A DNA stretch of 64,000 nucleotides from Streptomyces sp. M92 (GTDB lineage: Bacteria; Actinomycetota; Actinomycetes; Streptomycetales; Streptomycetaceae). The notes under the pieces are model-generated. The model was given only the letters and a program-made list of their open reading frames with translations, searched no databases and was not told the DNA's origin. Location: the NCBI RefSeq assembly GCF_028473745.1, contig NZ_CP101137.1:2728001-2792000 (forward strand), written 5' to 3'. Positions 1 to 7,727 of the stretch are shown here, in pieces. The number at the start of each line of letters is the position of its first letter. Position 1 is the stretch's first letter. The position numbers and the translations under genes are program-made.

Positions 1-82
1 GAACACTGGTCTTCCGCACCGGGGACGGAACCGGTGGCACGACGGGATCATGGACCGGGACGAGCGGGGGCAGGGTCGGATC

Positions 83-1018
83 ATGGACTGGCTGAAGAAG
101 CTCCCCGTGGCGGGGCCGTGGCTGGCACGGCTGATGACCACGCACGCGTGGCGCTCCTACGAACGACTCGACCGGGTGAAGTGGACGCGGCTGGCCGCCG
201 CCATGACCTTCACCAGCTTCGTCGCCCTCTTCCCGCTGCTCAGCCTCGCCGCCGCCGTCGCCGCCGCCACGCTCAGCAAGGAGCAGCAGGACAAGCTCCA
301 GGACAAGATCTCCGAGCAGGTCCCCGGCATCTCCGACCAGCTGAACATCCAGGGGCTGATCGACAACGCCGGCACCGTCGGCCTCATCGCCGGCGCCCTG
401 CTGCTGTTCACCGGCATCGGCTGGGTCGACGCCACCCGGGGCTGCCTGCGCGCCGTCTGGGAGCTGCCGGACGAGGAGGAGAACCCCGTCCTGCACCGGG
501 CCAAGGACGCCGGCGTCCTCGTCGGTCTCGGCGGCGCCCTCCTGGTCACCGTCGCCATCTCCACCGTGGCCTCGGCGCTGGTCGGCTGGATCGTCCGCCA
601 GCTGGGCCTCGACGGCGGCTTCGGCAGCGTCCTGCTCTACGTCGCCGCGTTCGCCGTCGCCGTACTCGCCGACTTCCTCCTGCTGCTGTACGTCCTGACC
701 CTGCTCCCCGGCGTACAGCCCGCCCGCCGCCGGCTGGTGGTGGCCGCGCTGATCGGCGCGGTCGGCTTCGAGCTGCTGAAGCTGCTGCTGAGCGGCTACA
801 TGCAGGGCGTCGCCGCGAAGAGCATGTACGGCGCCTTCGGCGTCCCCGTCGCCCTGCTGCTGTGGATCAACTTCACCTCGAAACTGGTGCTGTTCTGCGC
901 CGCCTGGACGGCGACGGGCAGCAAGGAGCAGGAACTCGGGGACGAGGACGGCGGCGGTCCGGGCGTCAGGGGCGCGTCCGGCGACGGACCAGGTCCGGCA
1001 GCGGCCACCGCCGGTTGA
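83..1018 (+). CDS. YihY/BrkB family inner-membrane protein
   Basis: 311-aa polytopic membrane protein of the YihY/virulence factor BrkB family, a widespread family of uncertain molecular function linked to envelope integrity. The conserved YihY start is visible: a charged N-terminus ending in HAWRSYERLDRVKWTRLAAAM, then about six hydrophobic segments (residues ~35-60, 105-130, 155-180, 200-225, 235-255, 270-290) with the typical GCLRAVWELP and LLLWINFTSKLVLF blocks. The C-terminal ~30 residues are Gly/Pro/Asp-rich and probably cytoplasmic. I chose the ATG at 83 because family members usually begin MDWLKKLP and a purine-rich GGGGGCAGGG precedes it. An in-frame ATG at 50 would add 11 residues; both ATGs sit in a duplicated GGATCATGGAC string. 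The gene converges on the carboxypeptidase gene and overlaps its 3' end. Confidence 0.85.
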   Translation: MDWLKKLPVAGPWLARLMTTHAWRSYERLDRVKWTRLAAAMTFTSFVALFPLLSLAAAVAAATLSKEQQDKLQDKISEQVPGISDQLNIQGLIDNAGTVGLIAGALLLFTGIGWVDATRGCLRAVWELPDEEENPVLHRAKDAGVLVGLGGALLVTVAISTVASALVGWIVRQLGLDGGFGSVLLYVAAFAVAVLADFLLLLYVLTLLPGVQPARRRLVVAALIGAVGFELLKLLLSGYMQGVAAKSMYGAFGVPVALLLWINFTSKLVLFCAAWTATGSKEQELGDEDGGGPGVRGASGDGPGPAAATAG

Positions 1019-2255
1019 TCAGCCACGCCCCGCCCGCGAGCAGCACGAGCACCCCGGCGGTGATGCCGGCCGCGACCCCCACGCCGGAACCCTCCCCGGC
1101 CGGGGCCCCGGCCACCGGCTGCGCGCCCGCCGCACCCTTCCCGGCGCCACCGGCCTGCCCGGAGGACGACGCGTCCGGCCTCGGGCTCGCCTGCGCGGCG
1201 CTCTTCGGCGGGACCAGCTCACCCACCGGCTGAACCTTGCCGACCGCCTTGAAGCCCCAGTCGAAGAGGCGGGCGGTCTCCTTGTAGACCTCGTTGTGCT
1301 CGTCCTCCTGCGGGTTCATCACGGTGACGAGCAGCACCTTGCCGCCCTGCTCGGCGACGCCCGTGAAGGTGTAGCCAGCGTTGGTGGTGTAGCCGTTCTT
1401 CACGCCCGCGATGCCCGGGTAGACCTCCACGTCGGAGTCACCGGCCAGCAGGCGGTTGGTGTTCTGGATCTCGAAGGACTCGCGGGACGTCTTGCCCTTC
1501 TTGTCCTTCTTCGTCTCGCCGGGGAACTTCGAGCGGACCGTCGAGGCGTACTCGCGGAAGTCCTTCTTCTGGAGCCCGGAGCGGGCGAAGAGCGTCAGGT
1601 CGTACGCGGAGGAGACCTGACCCGGCGCGTCGTAGCCGTCCGGGCTGACCACGTTCGTGTCGAGGGCCTGGAGCTCCTCGGCGTGCTCGTTCATCTCCGT
1701 CACGGTCTTCTTGGTGCCGCCGTTCATCGCGGACAGCACGTGCACGGCGTCGTTGCCGGAGCGCAGGAAGACCCCGAGCCACAGGTCGTGGACGGTGTAG
1801 GTCTCGTCCTCCTTGATGCCGACCATGCTGGAGCCCGAACCGATGCCCGACAGGTCGGACGGGGCGACCTTGTGCTCGGTGGTCTTCGGCCACTTCGGCA
1901 GCAGCGTGTCGGCGAAGAGCATCTTCAGCGTGCTCGCCGGGGCCAGTCGCCAGTGCGCGTTGTGCGCGGCGAGCACGTCGCCGGACTCGGCGTCGGCCAC
2001 GATCCACGAGCGGGCGGTGAGGTCCTTCGGCAGCACGGGCGCCCCGCCCGCCAGGTCGACCTGCGTCCCGGGCTTCCCCAGCCGCGCGCCGCCCACGGTC
2101 GACATCGACGCGGGCGGAGTGGCGGAGGGGCTCGCCGACGGGCTGGCCGAGGGGCTCGGGGCGGCGAGCGCGGCGGGGGAGAGGAGACCGAGCGCGGTCA
2201 GGGCGGCGGCGGTGACCGTCAGGGAGCGCCTGACGGTCTTCGTGGATGCGGGCAC
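966..2255 (-). CDS. D-alanyl-D-alanine carboxypeptidase (S11 family), membrane anchored
   Basis: 429-aa exported penicillin-binding protein of peptidase family S11, which trims the terminal D-Ala from peptidoglycan stem peptides. Order: signal peptide (KTVRRSLTVTAAALTALGLL then AAP), a Ser/Pro/Ala linker, catalytic domain with the S-T-L-K nucleophile motif (APASTLKM) and the SGN motif (RSGNDAVH), an Ala/Pro/Gly linker, then a C-terminal transmembrane helix followed by basic residues. The third active-site motif, normally KTG, reads K-N-G (GVKNGYT). The open frame extends upstream to 2744 without family similarity; the GTG at 2255 gives a proper signal peptide. It resembles the S. coelicolor SCO4847-type carboxypeptidase. 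The 3' end overlaps the convergent YihY gene by about 50 bp. Confidence 0.9.
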   Translation of the reverse strand: MPASTKTVRRSLTVTAAALTALGLLSPAALAAPSPSASPSASPSATPPASMSTVGGARLGKPGTQVDLAGGAPVLPKDLTARSWIVADAESGDVLAAHNAHWRLAPASTLKMLFADTLLPKWPKTTEHKVAPSDLSGIGSGSSMVGIKEDETYTVHDLWLGVFLRSGNDAVHVLSAMNGGTKKTVTEMNEHAEELQALDTNVVSPDGYDAPGQVSSAYDLTLFARSGLQKKDFREYASTVRSKFPGETKKDKKGKTSRESFEIQNTNRLLAGDSDVEVYPGIAGVKNGYTTNAGYTFTGVAEQGGKVLLVTVMNPQEDEHNEVYKETARLFDWGFKAVGKVQPVGELVPPKSAAQASPRPDASSSGQAGGAGKGAAGAQPVAGAPAGEGSGVGVAAGITAGVLVLLAGGAWLINRRWPLPDLVRRRTRP

Positions 2256-2346
2256 GAGCGAGAACGTACCGCCCGCGGGTGACGCCTTCCCACCCCGCTC
2301 CCCACCCCGCGCACGGTTCCGGACACGCGGCGGCGATACTGAAGGC

Positions 2347-2586
2347 ATGAAGCTCAGCCGCCCCGTCTCCTGGTTCCTGCTCGCTTTCGGGGTGTGGAGC
2401 TGGATCATCTGGATCACTTTCGTCAAAAATCTGATCAAGGACAGCAGCGGGCTCGCGTTCGAGGACGGCGACCCGACGGCGTACTTCTGGGTGCACCTGC
2501 TGCTCGCGGTCGTCTCCTTCGTATTGGGGACGGTCGTGGGGGCCATCGGGTTGCGCGGGGTGCGCGCACTGCGCCGAACGTCATAG
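2347..2586 (+). CDS. Small two-helix membrane protein (SCO4848-like)
   Basis: 79-aa protein with two hydrophobic helices (WFLLAFGVWSWIIWITFV and VHLLLAVVSFVLGTVVGAIGL) joined by an acidic loop containing FEDGDPTAYFWVH, with a basic C-terminus (RGVRALRRTS). I recall it as the small membrane-protein family found next to the DD-carboxypeptidase in Streptomyces; its function is unknown. The ATG at 2347 is chosen because translation from it begins MKLSRPVSWF and leads straight into a helix; the upstream open frame is antisense to the carboxypeptidase gene. It lies 36 bp upstream of the metallophosphoesterase and probably shares its transcript. Confidence 0.75.
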   Translation: MKLSRPVSWFLLAFGVWSWIIWITFVKNLIKDSSGLAFEDGDPTAYFWVHLLLAVVSFVLGTVVGAIGLRGVRALRRTS

Positions 2587-2622
2587 GCGTCGCGGACGCC
2601 GCAACTGAGGGGAATCGACGGC

Positions 2623-3972
2623 ATGGTGGTCGTCTTCGTGCTCGTCGCGCTGGCCGTGGTGGGCGTCATCGCGACGGCCAACTGGTACGTGTGGCGGCGC
2701 CTGTTCCGTGACACGACCCGCCGTCCCGGCCCCGTGCGCCGCATCGGCGCGGCGGTGATCGCCGGGGGCTGGGTGCTGGCGGTCGGCGCGCTGGTCGCCG
2801 AGCGAGCGGGCGCACCCTTCTGGCTCCAGCGCGTCCTGGCCTGGCCGGGCTTCCTGTGGCTGGCCCTGTCGGTCTACCTGCTGCTCGCCGTGCTGGCGGG
2901 CGAAATCGTACGGCCGCTGCTGCGGCGGGTCCTGGAGCGGCGGGCGGCCGGGCGGCGGCAGGCGGAGCCGGAGCAGCGCACGGCCCCGGCCGAGGACACC
3001 GAGCGCATACCGGCCGGGACCGCCCCGCCCAAGGCCACCCGGGCCCCGGAAGCCGACGCCGGTACCGGCACCGGTACGCCCGGCGCTGCTGACGCCGACG
3101 CGGGCACCGGCACCCCGGCCACCCCGCCCGAGAGCCCCCTCGCCCTCCCCTCCCGCCGCCTCTTCGTCTCGCGCGTCGTCGCGGGTGCCGCCGCCGCGGC
3201 GGCCGTCGGGACGGTCGGTTACGGCACGTACGGCGTGCTGAACGGCCCGAGCGTGAAGCGGGTCACCGTGCCGCTGGCCAAGCTCCCGCGCGCGGCGCAC
3301 GGTTTCCGCATCGCCGTGGTCAGCGACATCCACCTCGGGCCGGTGCTCGGCCGGGGCTTCGCGCAGAAGGTCGTCGACACCATCAACTCCACGCAGCCCG
3401 ACCTCATCGCCGTCGTCGGCGACCTGGTCGACGGCAGCGTGAAGGACCTCGGCCCGGCCGCGGCCCCGCTGGCCCGGCTCAAGGCGCGGCACGGCGCGTA
3501 CTTCGTCACCGGCAACCACGAGTACTTCTCCGGCGCCGAGCAGTGGGTCGCCGAGGTGCGCCGCCTGGGCCTGATCCCGCTGGAGAACGCCCGCACCGAG
3601 CTGCCCCACTTCGACCTGGCCGGCGTCAACGACGTGGCCGGCGAGGACGAGGGCCAGGGCCCCGACTACGCCAAGGCCCTCGGCGACCGGGACCGGGCCC
3701 GCGCCTGCGTGCTCCTCGCCCACCAGCCGGTGATGATCCACGACGCCGTCGACCACGGCGTGGACCTCCAGCTCTCCGGCCACACCCACGGCGGCCAGCT
3801 GTGGCCCGGCAACCTCATCGCGGGCGCCGCCAACCCGACCCTGGCGGGCCTGGAGCGCTACGGCGACACCCAGCTGTACGTCAGCCGGGGAGCGGGTGCC
3901 TGGGGGCCGCCCACGCGGGTGGGGGCCGAGTCGGACGTCACGGTGATCGAGCTGGCGTCCCGTCAGGCCTGA
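2623..3972 (+). CDS. Membrane-anchored metallophosphoesterase (YkuE-like)
   Basis: 449-aa calcineurin-like phosphoesterase. The N-terminal ~100 residues contain three hydrophobic helices, followed by a ~70-residue Ala/Thr/Glu/Pro linker and then SRRLFVSRVVAGAAAAAA, which looks like a Tat-type twin-arginine segment or a further helix. The catalytic domain (about 215-445) shows all the dinuclear metal motifs in order: VVSDIHLG, VVGDLVDG, VTGNHEYF, LLAHQPVM and LSGHTHGGQLW. YkuE-family members are Mn2+-dependent phosphatases of the cell surface, some acting on lipid phosphates such as UDP-diacylglucosamine-like substrates; the substrate here is not evident. The 3' end overlaps the convergent TetR gene by 10 bp. 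Confidence 0.88.
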   Translation: MVVVFVLVALAVVGVIATANWYVWRRLFRDTTRRPGPVRRIGAAVIAGGWVLAVGALVAERAGAPFWLQRVLAWPGFLWLALSVYLLLAVLAGEIVRPLLRRVLERRAAGRRQAEPEQRTAPAEDTERIPAGTAPPKATRAPEADAGTGTGTPGAADADAGTGTPATPPESPLALPSRRLFVSRVVAGAAAAAAVGTVGYGTYGVLNGPSVKRVTVPLAKLPRAAHGFRIAVVSDIHLGPVLGRGFAQKVVDTINSTQPDLIAVVGDLVDGSVKDLGPAAAPLARLKARHGAYFVTGNHEYFSGAEQWVAEVRRLGLIPLENARTELPHFDLAGVNDVAGEDEGQGPDYAKALGDRDRARACVLLAHQPVMIHDAVDHGVDLQLSGHTHGGQLWPGNLIAGAANPTLAGLERYGDTQLYVSRGAGAWGPPTRVGAESDVTVIELASRQA

Positions 3973-4718
3973 GGAGCGGAACCCCGCGCCGGCTTCTTCG
4001 CGGGGTCCGGCAGCGCCTTCGTCATCCCCGGCAGGAAGTCCGTGAACAGCTCGTGCACCTCGCGCACCAGCGGGCGCAGCACCCGGAACCGGGCCAGCAC
4101 GACGCCTCGCGCGGTGAGCCGGGCGCCGCGCTCGGCGAGCCGGTAGCTGCGCTCGCGCCCCTCCGTGCGGTCGAAGATCCAGTACAGGACCAGGCCCATC
4201 TGCGAGAGCCACATCAGCTCGGGCAGGATGTCCCGCAGCTCCTCGGGCACCTTGGTCTTCGCCCCGGCGAGCACCGCGCGGTGGATGCTGATGGCCTCCG
4301 CGCGCGCGTGTTCCGACTCCGGGGAGAAGGGGCTGAGCGGGCTGTCCGGGTCGGCGGCGTTCTTGAAGAACTGCACCGCGAACTCGTGGTATGGCGTGGC
4401 GATGTCCAGCCAGACCTTCAGCACACCCGCCAGCCGCGCCTCCAGGTCGCTCTCGCGGGCCAGCACCTCCCGGACCGCCGCCTGGTGCTCGGCGGCGATC
4501 CGGTCGTAGAAGCCCTGGATCAGGTGTTCCTTGCCGGCGAAGTAGTAGTACGCGTTGCCGACGGAGACCCCGGCCTCCTGGGCGATCGCCCGCATCGTCG
4601 TCCGGTCGTAGCCGCGTTCCTGGAACAGCCGCATGGCCGTCTCCAGGATCAGCGCGCGGGTCTGCTCGGACTTGCTGAGGTGGGCGCCGTCGTCGGGGCC
4701 GTCGTTCTTCGCGGGCAC
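3963..4718 (-). CDS. TetR/AcrR family transcriptional regulator
   Basis: 251-aa TetR-family repressor. The helix-turn-helix is at residues ~18-62: TRALILETAMRLFQERGYDRTTMRAIAQEAGVSVGNAYYYFAGKE, a canonical TetR signature. The C-terminal ligand-binding half is helical and ends in a Pro/Lys/Ala tail. It is the last gene of a three-gene minus-strand run (small membrane protein 5218-5625, DCC protein 4728-5213, regulator; gaps of 4 and 9 bp), so the run is probably one operon. The two identical palindromes in front of the first gene (5639-5652, 5684-5697) are the obvious candidate autoregulatory operators. Confidence 0.9.
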   Translation of the reverse strand: MPAKNDGPDDGAHLSKSEQTRALILETAMRLFQERGYDRTTMRAIAQEAGVSVGNAYYYFAGKEHLIQGFYDRIAAEHQAAVREVLARESDLEARLAGVLKVWLDIATPYHEFAVQFFKNAADPDSPLSPFSPESEHARAEAISIHRAVLAGAKTKVPEELRDILPELMWLSQMGLVLYWIFDRTEGRERSYRLAERGARLTARGVVLARFRVLRPLVREVHELFTDFLPGMTKALPDPAKKPARGSAPQA

Positions 4719-4727
4719 GACCAGAGC

Positions 4728-5213
4728 CTAGTCAGTGGCGCAGGCGCCGTCGGCACAGCCTCGTCCGGCGTAGGTCCAGCCGAGCCGCGGCTCGTACACC
4801 CACCCGTCGGCGCGCCGGTACCCGCCACCTCCCCACCGCTGCTGTCCGCCCCGCCACTTGGCGGCGGCGAGCACGGCTCCCCGGGCCAGCACCGCCCCGG
4901 TGGGCGTGCTGAGCCGGTGGGCGAGCCTGCGGTAGCCGCGCAGGGCCCACAGGACGACGACCCAGGCGGCGGCACCCCGGTAGACCTGGCCGGCGTCGCC
5001 GACGGCGGTGACCTCGTCGAAGGTGGCCGCGTGGTCCAGGCCGGGGAAGCGCCGCCGTGCCTCGTCCGACCCGGCCGGGACCAGATCCAGCGGTACCAGC
5101 CGCGGCTGCCGCAGCAGCCAGTCCCGTACGTGGGTGCACAGTGAGCACTCGGCGTCGTAGAGGACGGTGAGCCGGCGCACGGGGGCGCCGGCCGTCCCGG
5201 GGGCGTGTGCCAT
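4728..5213 (-). CDS. DCC1-like (DUF393) thiol-disulfide oxidoreductase family protein
   Basis: 161-aa protein of the DCC/DUF393 family, named for its D-x-x-C-x-x-C signature, here VLYDAECSLCTHV near residue 20. The fold is thioredoxin-like and the family is presumed redox-active, though few members are characterised. The rest contains the family's VPLDLVPAGS strand/turn and a Trp-rich middle helix (AAWVVVLWALRGYRRLA). The C-terminal ~40 residues are rich in Gly, Trp, Tyr and Cys (ends GRGCADGACATD), with two extra Cys that could form a second redox pair. It lies between the membrane protein and the TetR gene with gaps under 10 bp. Confidence 0.82.
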   Translation of the reverse strand: MAHAPGTAGAPVRRLTVLYDAECSLCTHVRDWLLRQPRLVPLDLVPAGSDEARRRFPGLDHAATFDEVTAVGDAGQVYRGAAAWVVVLWALRGYRRLAHRLSTPTGAVLARGAVLAAAKWRGGQQRWGGGGYRRADGWVYEPRLGWTYAGRGCADGACATD

Positions 5214-5217
5214 CGGC

Positions 5218-5625
5218 TCAGGCCCCGGCCGTCGGAGCGGCCCAGCCCTGCGGCGGGACCGGCGGCACCTGCTCCCGCTCCATCATCCCGCGCCGCCGGA
5301 TCTTGTTGAGCACCCAGACGTTGCCCAGGTGCATCACGCCGAGCACCAGCAGGACGACGCCCAGCTTGGTCGACAGGGCCTCGAAGATGCCGCGGGTGTC
5401 GGCGATGGTGTCGTCGCCGCTCAGGTAGAGGGCGACGAAGCCGAGGTTCACCAGGTAGAAGCCCACCACCAGGAGGTGGTTGACGGCGTCGGCGAGCTTC
5501 TCGTTGCCGTGCAGCACGTCGGCGAGGAAGACCCGGCCGTTGCGGCTGAGCGTGCGGGCCACCCAGACGGTCAGACCGATGCTGACGGCCAGGTAGATGA
5601 CGTAGGCGATGACGGTGCGGTCCAT
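5218..5625 (-). CDS. Hypothetical integral membrane protein, first gene of the TetR operon
   Basis: 135-aa protein with three or four predicted helices: residues 5-23 (VIAYVIYLAVSIGLTVWVA), ~48-68 (AVNHLLVVGFYLVNLGFVALYL) and ~85-105 (KLGVVLLVLGVMHLGNVWVL), then NKIRRRG and a Pro-rich cytoplasmic tail. I recognise no named family. The start is the ATG at 5625, preceded by AAGAAGGGGTGGGGC; the open frame continues upstream through both palindromes, but a start there would lie inside the operator. As the promoter-proximal gene of the TetR operon it is a likely effector of whatever signal the regulator senses. Confidence 0.78.
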   Translation of the reverse strand: MDRTVIAYVIYLAVSIGLTVWVARTLSRNGRVFLADVLHGNEKLADAVNHLLVVGFYLVNLGFVALYLSGDDTIADTRGIFEALSTKLGVVLLVLGVMHLGNVWVLNKIRRRGMMEREQVPPVPPQGWAAPTAGA

Positions 5626-5638
5626 GCCCCACCCCTTC

Positions 5639-5697
5639 TTGAACGCGTTCAAAACGCTGACGGGAGTGACTGTAGACCTCCTTTTGAACGCGTTCAA
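5639..5697 (-). promoter_or_regulatory. Promoter flanked by two identical 14-bp palindromic operators
   Basis: A perfect palindrome TTGAACGCGTTCAA occurs twice, at 5639-5652 and 5684-5697, 45 bp centre to centre. Read on the minus strand, the upstream copy supplies a -35 hexamer TTGAAC, and 17 bp later is TACAGT, a good -10 for the housekeeping sigma factor. One operator therefore covers the -35 and the second lies just downstream of the expected transcription start. This is a typical repressor arrangement, and the operon encodes a TetR protein at 3963-4718. That the TetR binds here is inference. Confidence 0.8.
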
Positions 5698-5719
5698 CTC
5701 GGTGGGGGAGTGGCCCGCG

Positions 5720-6130
5720 TCACGGCCGCCGGCCCAGCTCCGGCCGCTTGCTGTAGTCCGTGAGGCCGATGACGTTCCCCCACGGGTCGGCGAACTCGAC
5801 GGTCCAGCCGGTGGCGACGGGGAACGGCTCGTCGAGCGGCGGCACCCCGGCCTCGCGCAGTTCGCGGGCCGCCCTGCGGGCGTCCGTCACCTCCAGCCAC
5901 ACCCGCGCGGAGGGCCACATCGGCGGCTGGCGCCCGAACTCCTCCTCGTGGCGCAGCAGGAGGCCCGGCGTCTCGACGCCCACCTTCAGCAGGGCGATGC
6001 CGGCCTCGTCGAGCCGGTAGGCGACCGGGAAGCCGGCCCGCTCGTAGAAGTCGACGGCCACGCCGAGGTCCCCGACGGGCAGCAGCACGTTGTCGAACCC
6101 GAGCAGTTCGTACGACTCATGATCTGACAT
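5720..6130 (-). CDS. VOC (glyoxalase/bleomycin-resistance) superfamily protein
   Basis: 136-aa single-unit vicinal-oxygen-chelate protein with two beta-alpha-beta-beta-beta modules: N-terminal NVLLPVGDLGVAVDFYERAGFPVAYRL and C-terminal VWLEVTDARRAARELREAGVPP then TVEFADPWGNVIGLTDY. Members include dioxygenases, isomerases, glyoxalases and antibiotic-binding proteins; the substrate cannot be told from the sequence. A C-terminal metal-ligand Glu at the usual position (WTVEFADPWGN) is present. Monocistronic, in the same direction as the TetR operon but separated from it by the operator region. Confidence 0.85.
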   Translation of the reverse strand: MSDHESYELLGFDNVLLPVGDLGVAVDFYERAGFPVAYRLDEAGIALLKVGVETPGLLLRHEEEFGRQPPMWPSARVWLEVTDARRAARELREAGVPPLDEPFPVATGWTVEFADPWGNVIGLTDYSKRPELGRRP

Positions 6131-6297
6131 GACGTCACATTAGGTGTACGCGGAGTGAAGAGAGCGCAATCGGTGACGCGACGACGCCGGGGTCACTCGT
6201 CGGGCGGACCGCTGCTCCCGGGCCCCGACTTCTCTTTGTTCGTACAGTCCTGCAATATGACCGGCAGTTTTCCGCAACGTCCAGGAGTGACACCACT

Positions 6298-6741
6298 GTG
6301 AGCGAGCAGCCGCAGCAGCCGAACCAGCCGCCCGGTTACGGCTACCCCAACCAGGCCTCCGGCCCGACCGGCCAGGCCGGTCCCTACGGCTACCCGCAGG
6401 GTGGCCCACAGCAGCCCTCCGGCGGCTACCAGCAGCCCCCGGGCGGCTACCAGTCCCCCTACCAGCAGGCGCCCGGCTACTACGCCGCGGACCCCAACGC
6501 GCCCTACGGCTACGACCCCTACGGGCGCCCGATCTCCGACAAGTCGAAGATCGTCGCCGGCGTGCTCCAGCTCTTCCTCGGCAGCTTCGGCATCGGCCGG
6601 TTCTACGTCGGCAACGTCGGCATGGGCATAGCCCAGGTCCTCACCTGCGGCGGGCTCGGCTTCTGGGCGCTGATCGACGGCATCATGTACCTCGTCAGCA
6701 ACGACCGTACGGACGCCCAGGGGCGGATCCTGCGTGGCTGA
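6298..6741 (+). CDS. TM2-domain membrane protein with Pro/Gly/Tyr/Gln-rich N-terminus
   Basis: 147-aa protein. Residues 1-75 are low-complexity PGYGYPNQ/QQPPGGYQ repeats. The C-terminal ~70 residues form a TM2 domain: SDKSKIVAGVLQLFLGSFGIGRFYVG, a short turn, then GIAQVLTCGGLGFWALIDGIMYL, ending NDRTDAQGRILRG. TM2 proteins are two-helix membrane proteins of unknown biochemical role. The start is GTG at 6298 with AGGAG 8-12 bases upstream. The next gene overlaps by 8 bp, so the pair is co-translated. A shorter TM2 paralogue lies at 7378-7644. Confidence 0.88.
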   Translation: MSEQPQQPNQPPGYGYPNQASGPTGQAGPYGYPQGGPQQPSGGYQQPPGGYQSPYQQAPGYYAADPNAPYGYDPYGRPISDKSKIVAGVLQLFLGSFGIGRFYVGNVGMGIAQVLTCGGLGFWALIDGIMYLVSNDRTDAQGRILRG

Positions 6742-7153
6742 CGCGGCCCGTTCCGCCCCGTCCGAGGAGCGGCGCCCGTCCTGGCATCCCGCGGCGGCGC
6801 CCCTCGCGGTGCTCGTCGCGGGCGCCGCGGGCGCCGGGTACCTGTGGTTCACCGACCCGCACGAGTCCGGCCACCTGCTGCCCCAGTGCCCGTTCCGGTA
6901 CGTCACCGGGCTGCTCTGCCCGGCCTGCGGCGGCACCCGTATGACCTACGACCTGATGCACGGACACTTCGCGGCGGCCTGGCTGGACAACCGCGCCCTG
7001 CTGCTCGCCGCGCCGTTCGCGCTGGCGCTGTGGGGCCGCTGGACGGTGGAGGGCCTGCGCGGGCGCTTCTACCGGCCCCGGATCGCCCCGTGGGCCCAGG
7101 CACTGATCCTGCTGACGGCGGTGGCGTGGACGGTGGCGCGCAACCTCGTCTGA
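6734..7153 (+). CDS. DUF2752 membrane protein
   Basis: 139-aa protein of the DUF2752 family. The diagnostic cysteine motif CPFRYVTGLLCPACGGTRMTYDLMHG is intact (three Cys), flanked by hydrophobic helices at about 22-40, 85-105 and 115-135. The family is common in Actinobacteria and Bacteroidetes, often beside TM2-domain genes as here; the CPxCG motif suggests metal or thiol chemistry, but function is unknown. GTG start overlapping the TM2 gene by 8 bp. Confidence 0.87.
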   Translation: MADAARSAPSEERRPSWHPAAAPLAVLVAGAAGAGYLWFTDPHESGHLLPQCPFRYVTGLLCPACGGTRMTYDLMHGHFAAAWLDNRALLLAAPFALALWGRWTVEGLRGRFYRPRIAPWAQALILLTAVAWTVARNLV

Positions 7154-7377
7154 GACGGCGCCGGGCGACCGCCGCGTGATCACGGAATGGGAACGTTCTG
7201 TCGATTCCACTCCCGCCTGCCCCACCCGTCTCTCTAAGCTCTCCTCGCACAGGGGGGACGTCCACGACGCTACGTGGACCGCCGTGCAATTCCGTGCGCG
7301 ATCAGCGGTGTTCCTTCCTGAGTCTCCGGGCGGCCGTCCGTCCCGGCCCGTTCCCACTTCTCCCCAGGAGCACCACC

Positions 7378-7644
7378 ATGACCGTCCCCCCGAACCCCGC
7401 CGCGCCCTACGGCTTCGACCCGCAGGGCCGCCCGTACTCCGACAAGTCGAAGATCGTCGCCGGTCTGCTCCAGATATTCCTGGGTGGCCTGGGCATCGGC
7501 CGGTTCTACGTGGGCTCCGTCGGCGTCGGCGTGGCTCAGCTCCTCACCTGCGGCGGCCTGGGCTTCTGGGCCCTGATCGACGGCATCCTCTTCCTGACCA
7601 GCAAGGACCGCACCGACAAGGAGGGCCGCGTGCTGCGCGGCTGA
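7378..7644 (+). CDS. TM2-domain membrane protein
   Basis: 88-aa protein, essentially only a TM2 domain. After a short Pro-rich leader (VPPNPAAPYGFDPQGRPYSDKS) come KIVAGLLQIFLGGLGIGRFYVG and VGVAQLLTCGGLGFWALIDGILFL, and the same tail as the paralogue at 6298-6741 (KDRTDKEGRVLRG). It is a paralogue without the Gln/Tyr-rich extension. ATG at 7378 preceded by CCCCAGGAGCACCACC. A 225-bp upstream region separates it from the DUF2752 gene, so it probably has its own promoter, and a strong hairpin follows. Confidence 0.87.
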   Translation: MTVPPNPAAPYGFDPQGRPYSDKSKIVAGLLQIFLGGLGIGRFYVGSVGVGVAQLLTCGGLGFWALIDGILFLTSKDRTDKEGRVLRG

Positions 7645-7667
7645 CGCCGCCTCACCGCCCCGCGGTA

Positions 7668-7708
7668 CGGCCGAGGGCCCCGATCGTGACGATCGGGGCC
7701 CTCGGCCG
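7668..7708. terminator. Bidirectional hairpin terminator
   Basis: Perfect 19-bp inverted repeat (7668-7686 and 7690-7708) with a TGA loop between the convergent TM2 gene and sdhB. No T-run, as is usual in Streptomyces. It would serve both transcripts. Confidence 0.85.
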
Positions 7709-7727
7709 TGTGCTCGGCGCGTGCGGG

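Noticed and set aside
1..49. End of an upstream gene at the left edge
   Set aside because: No stop codon in a convincing coding context can be assigned in 49 bp.
7177..7240. GGAAC-like element before the second TM2 gene as an ECF SigE promoter
   Set aside because: The -35-like GGGAACGTT is not matched by a convincing -10 at the right distance.
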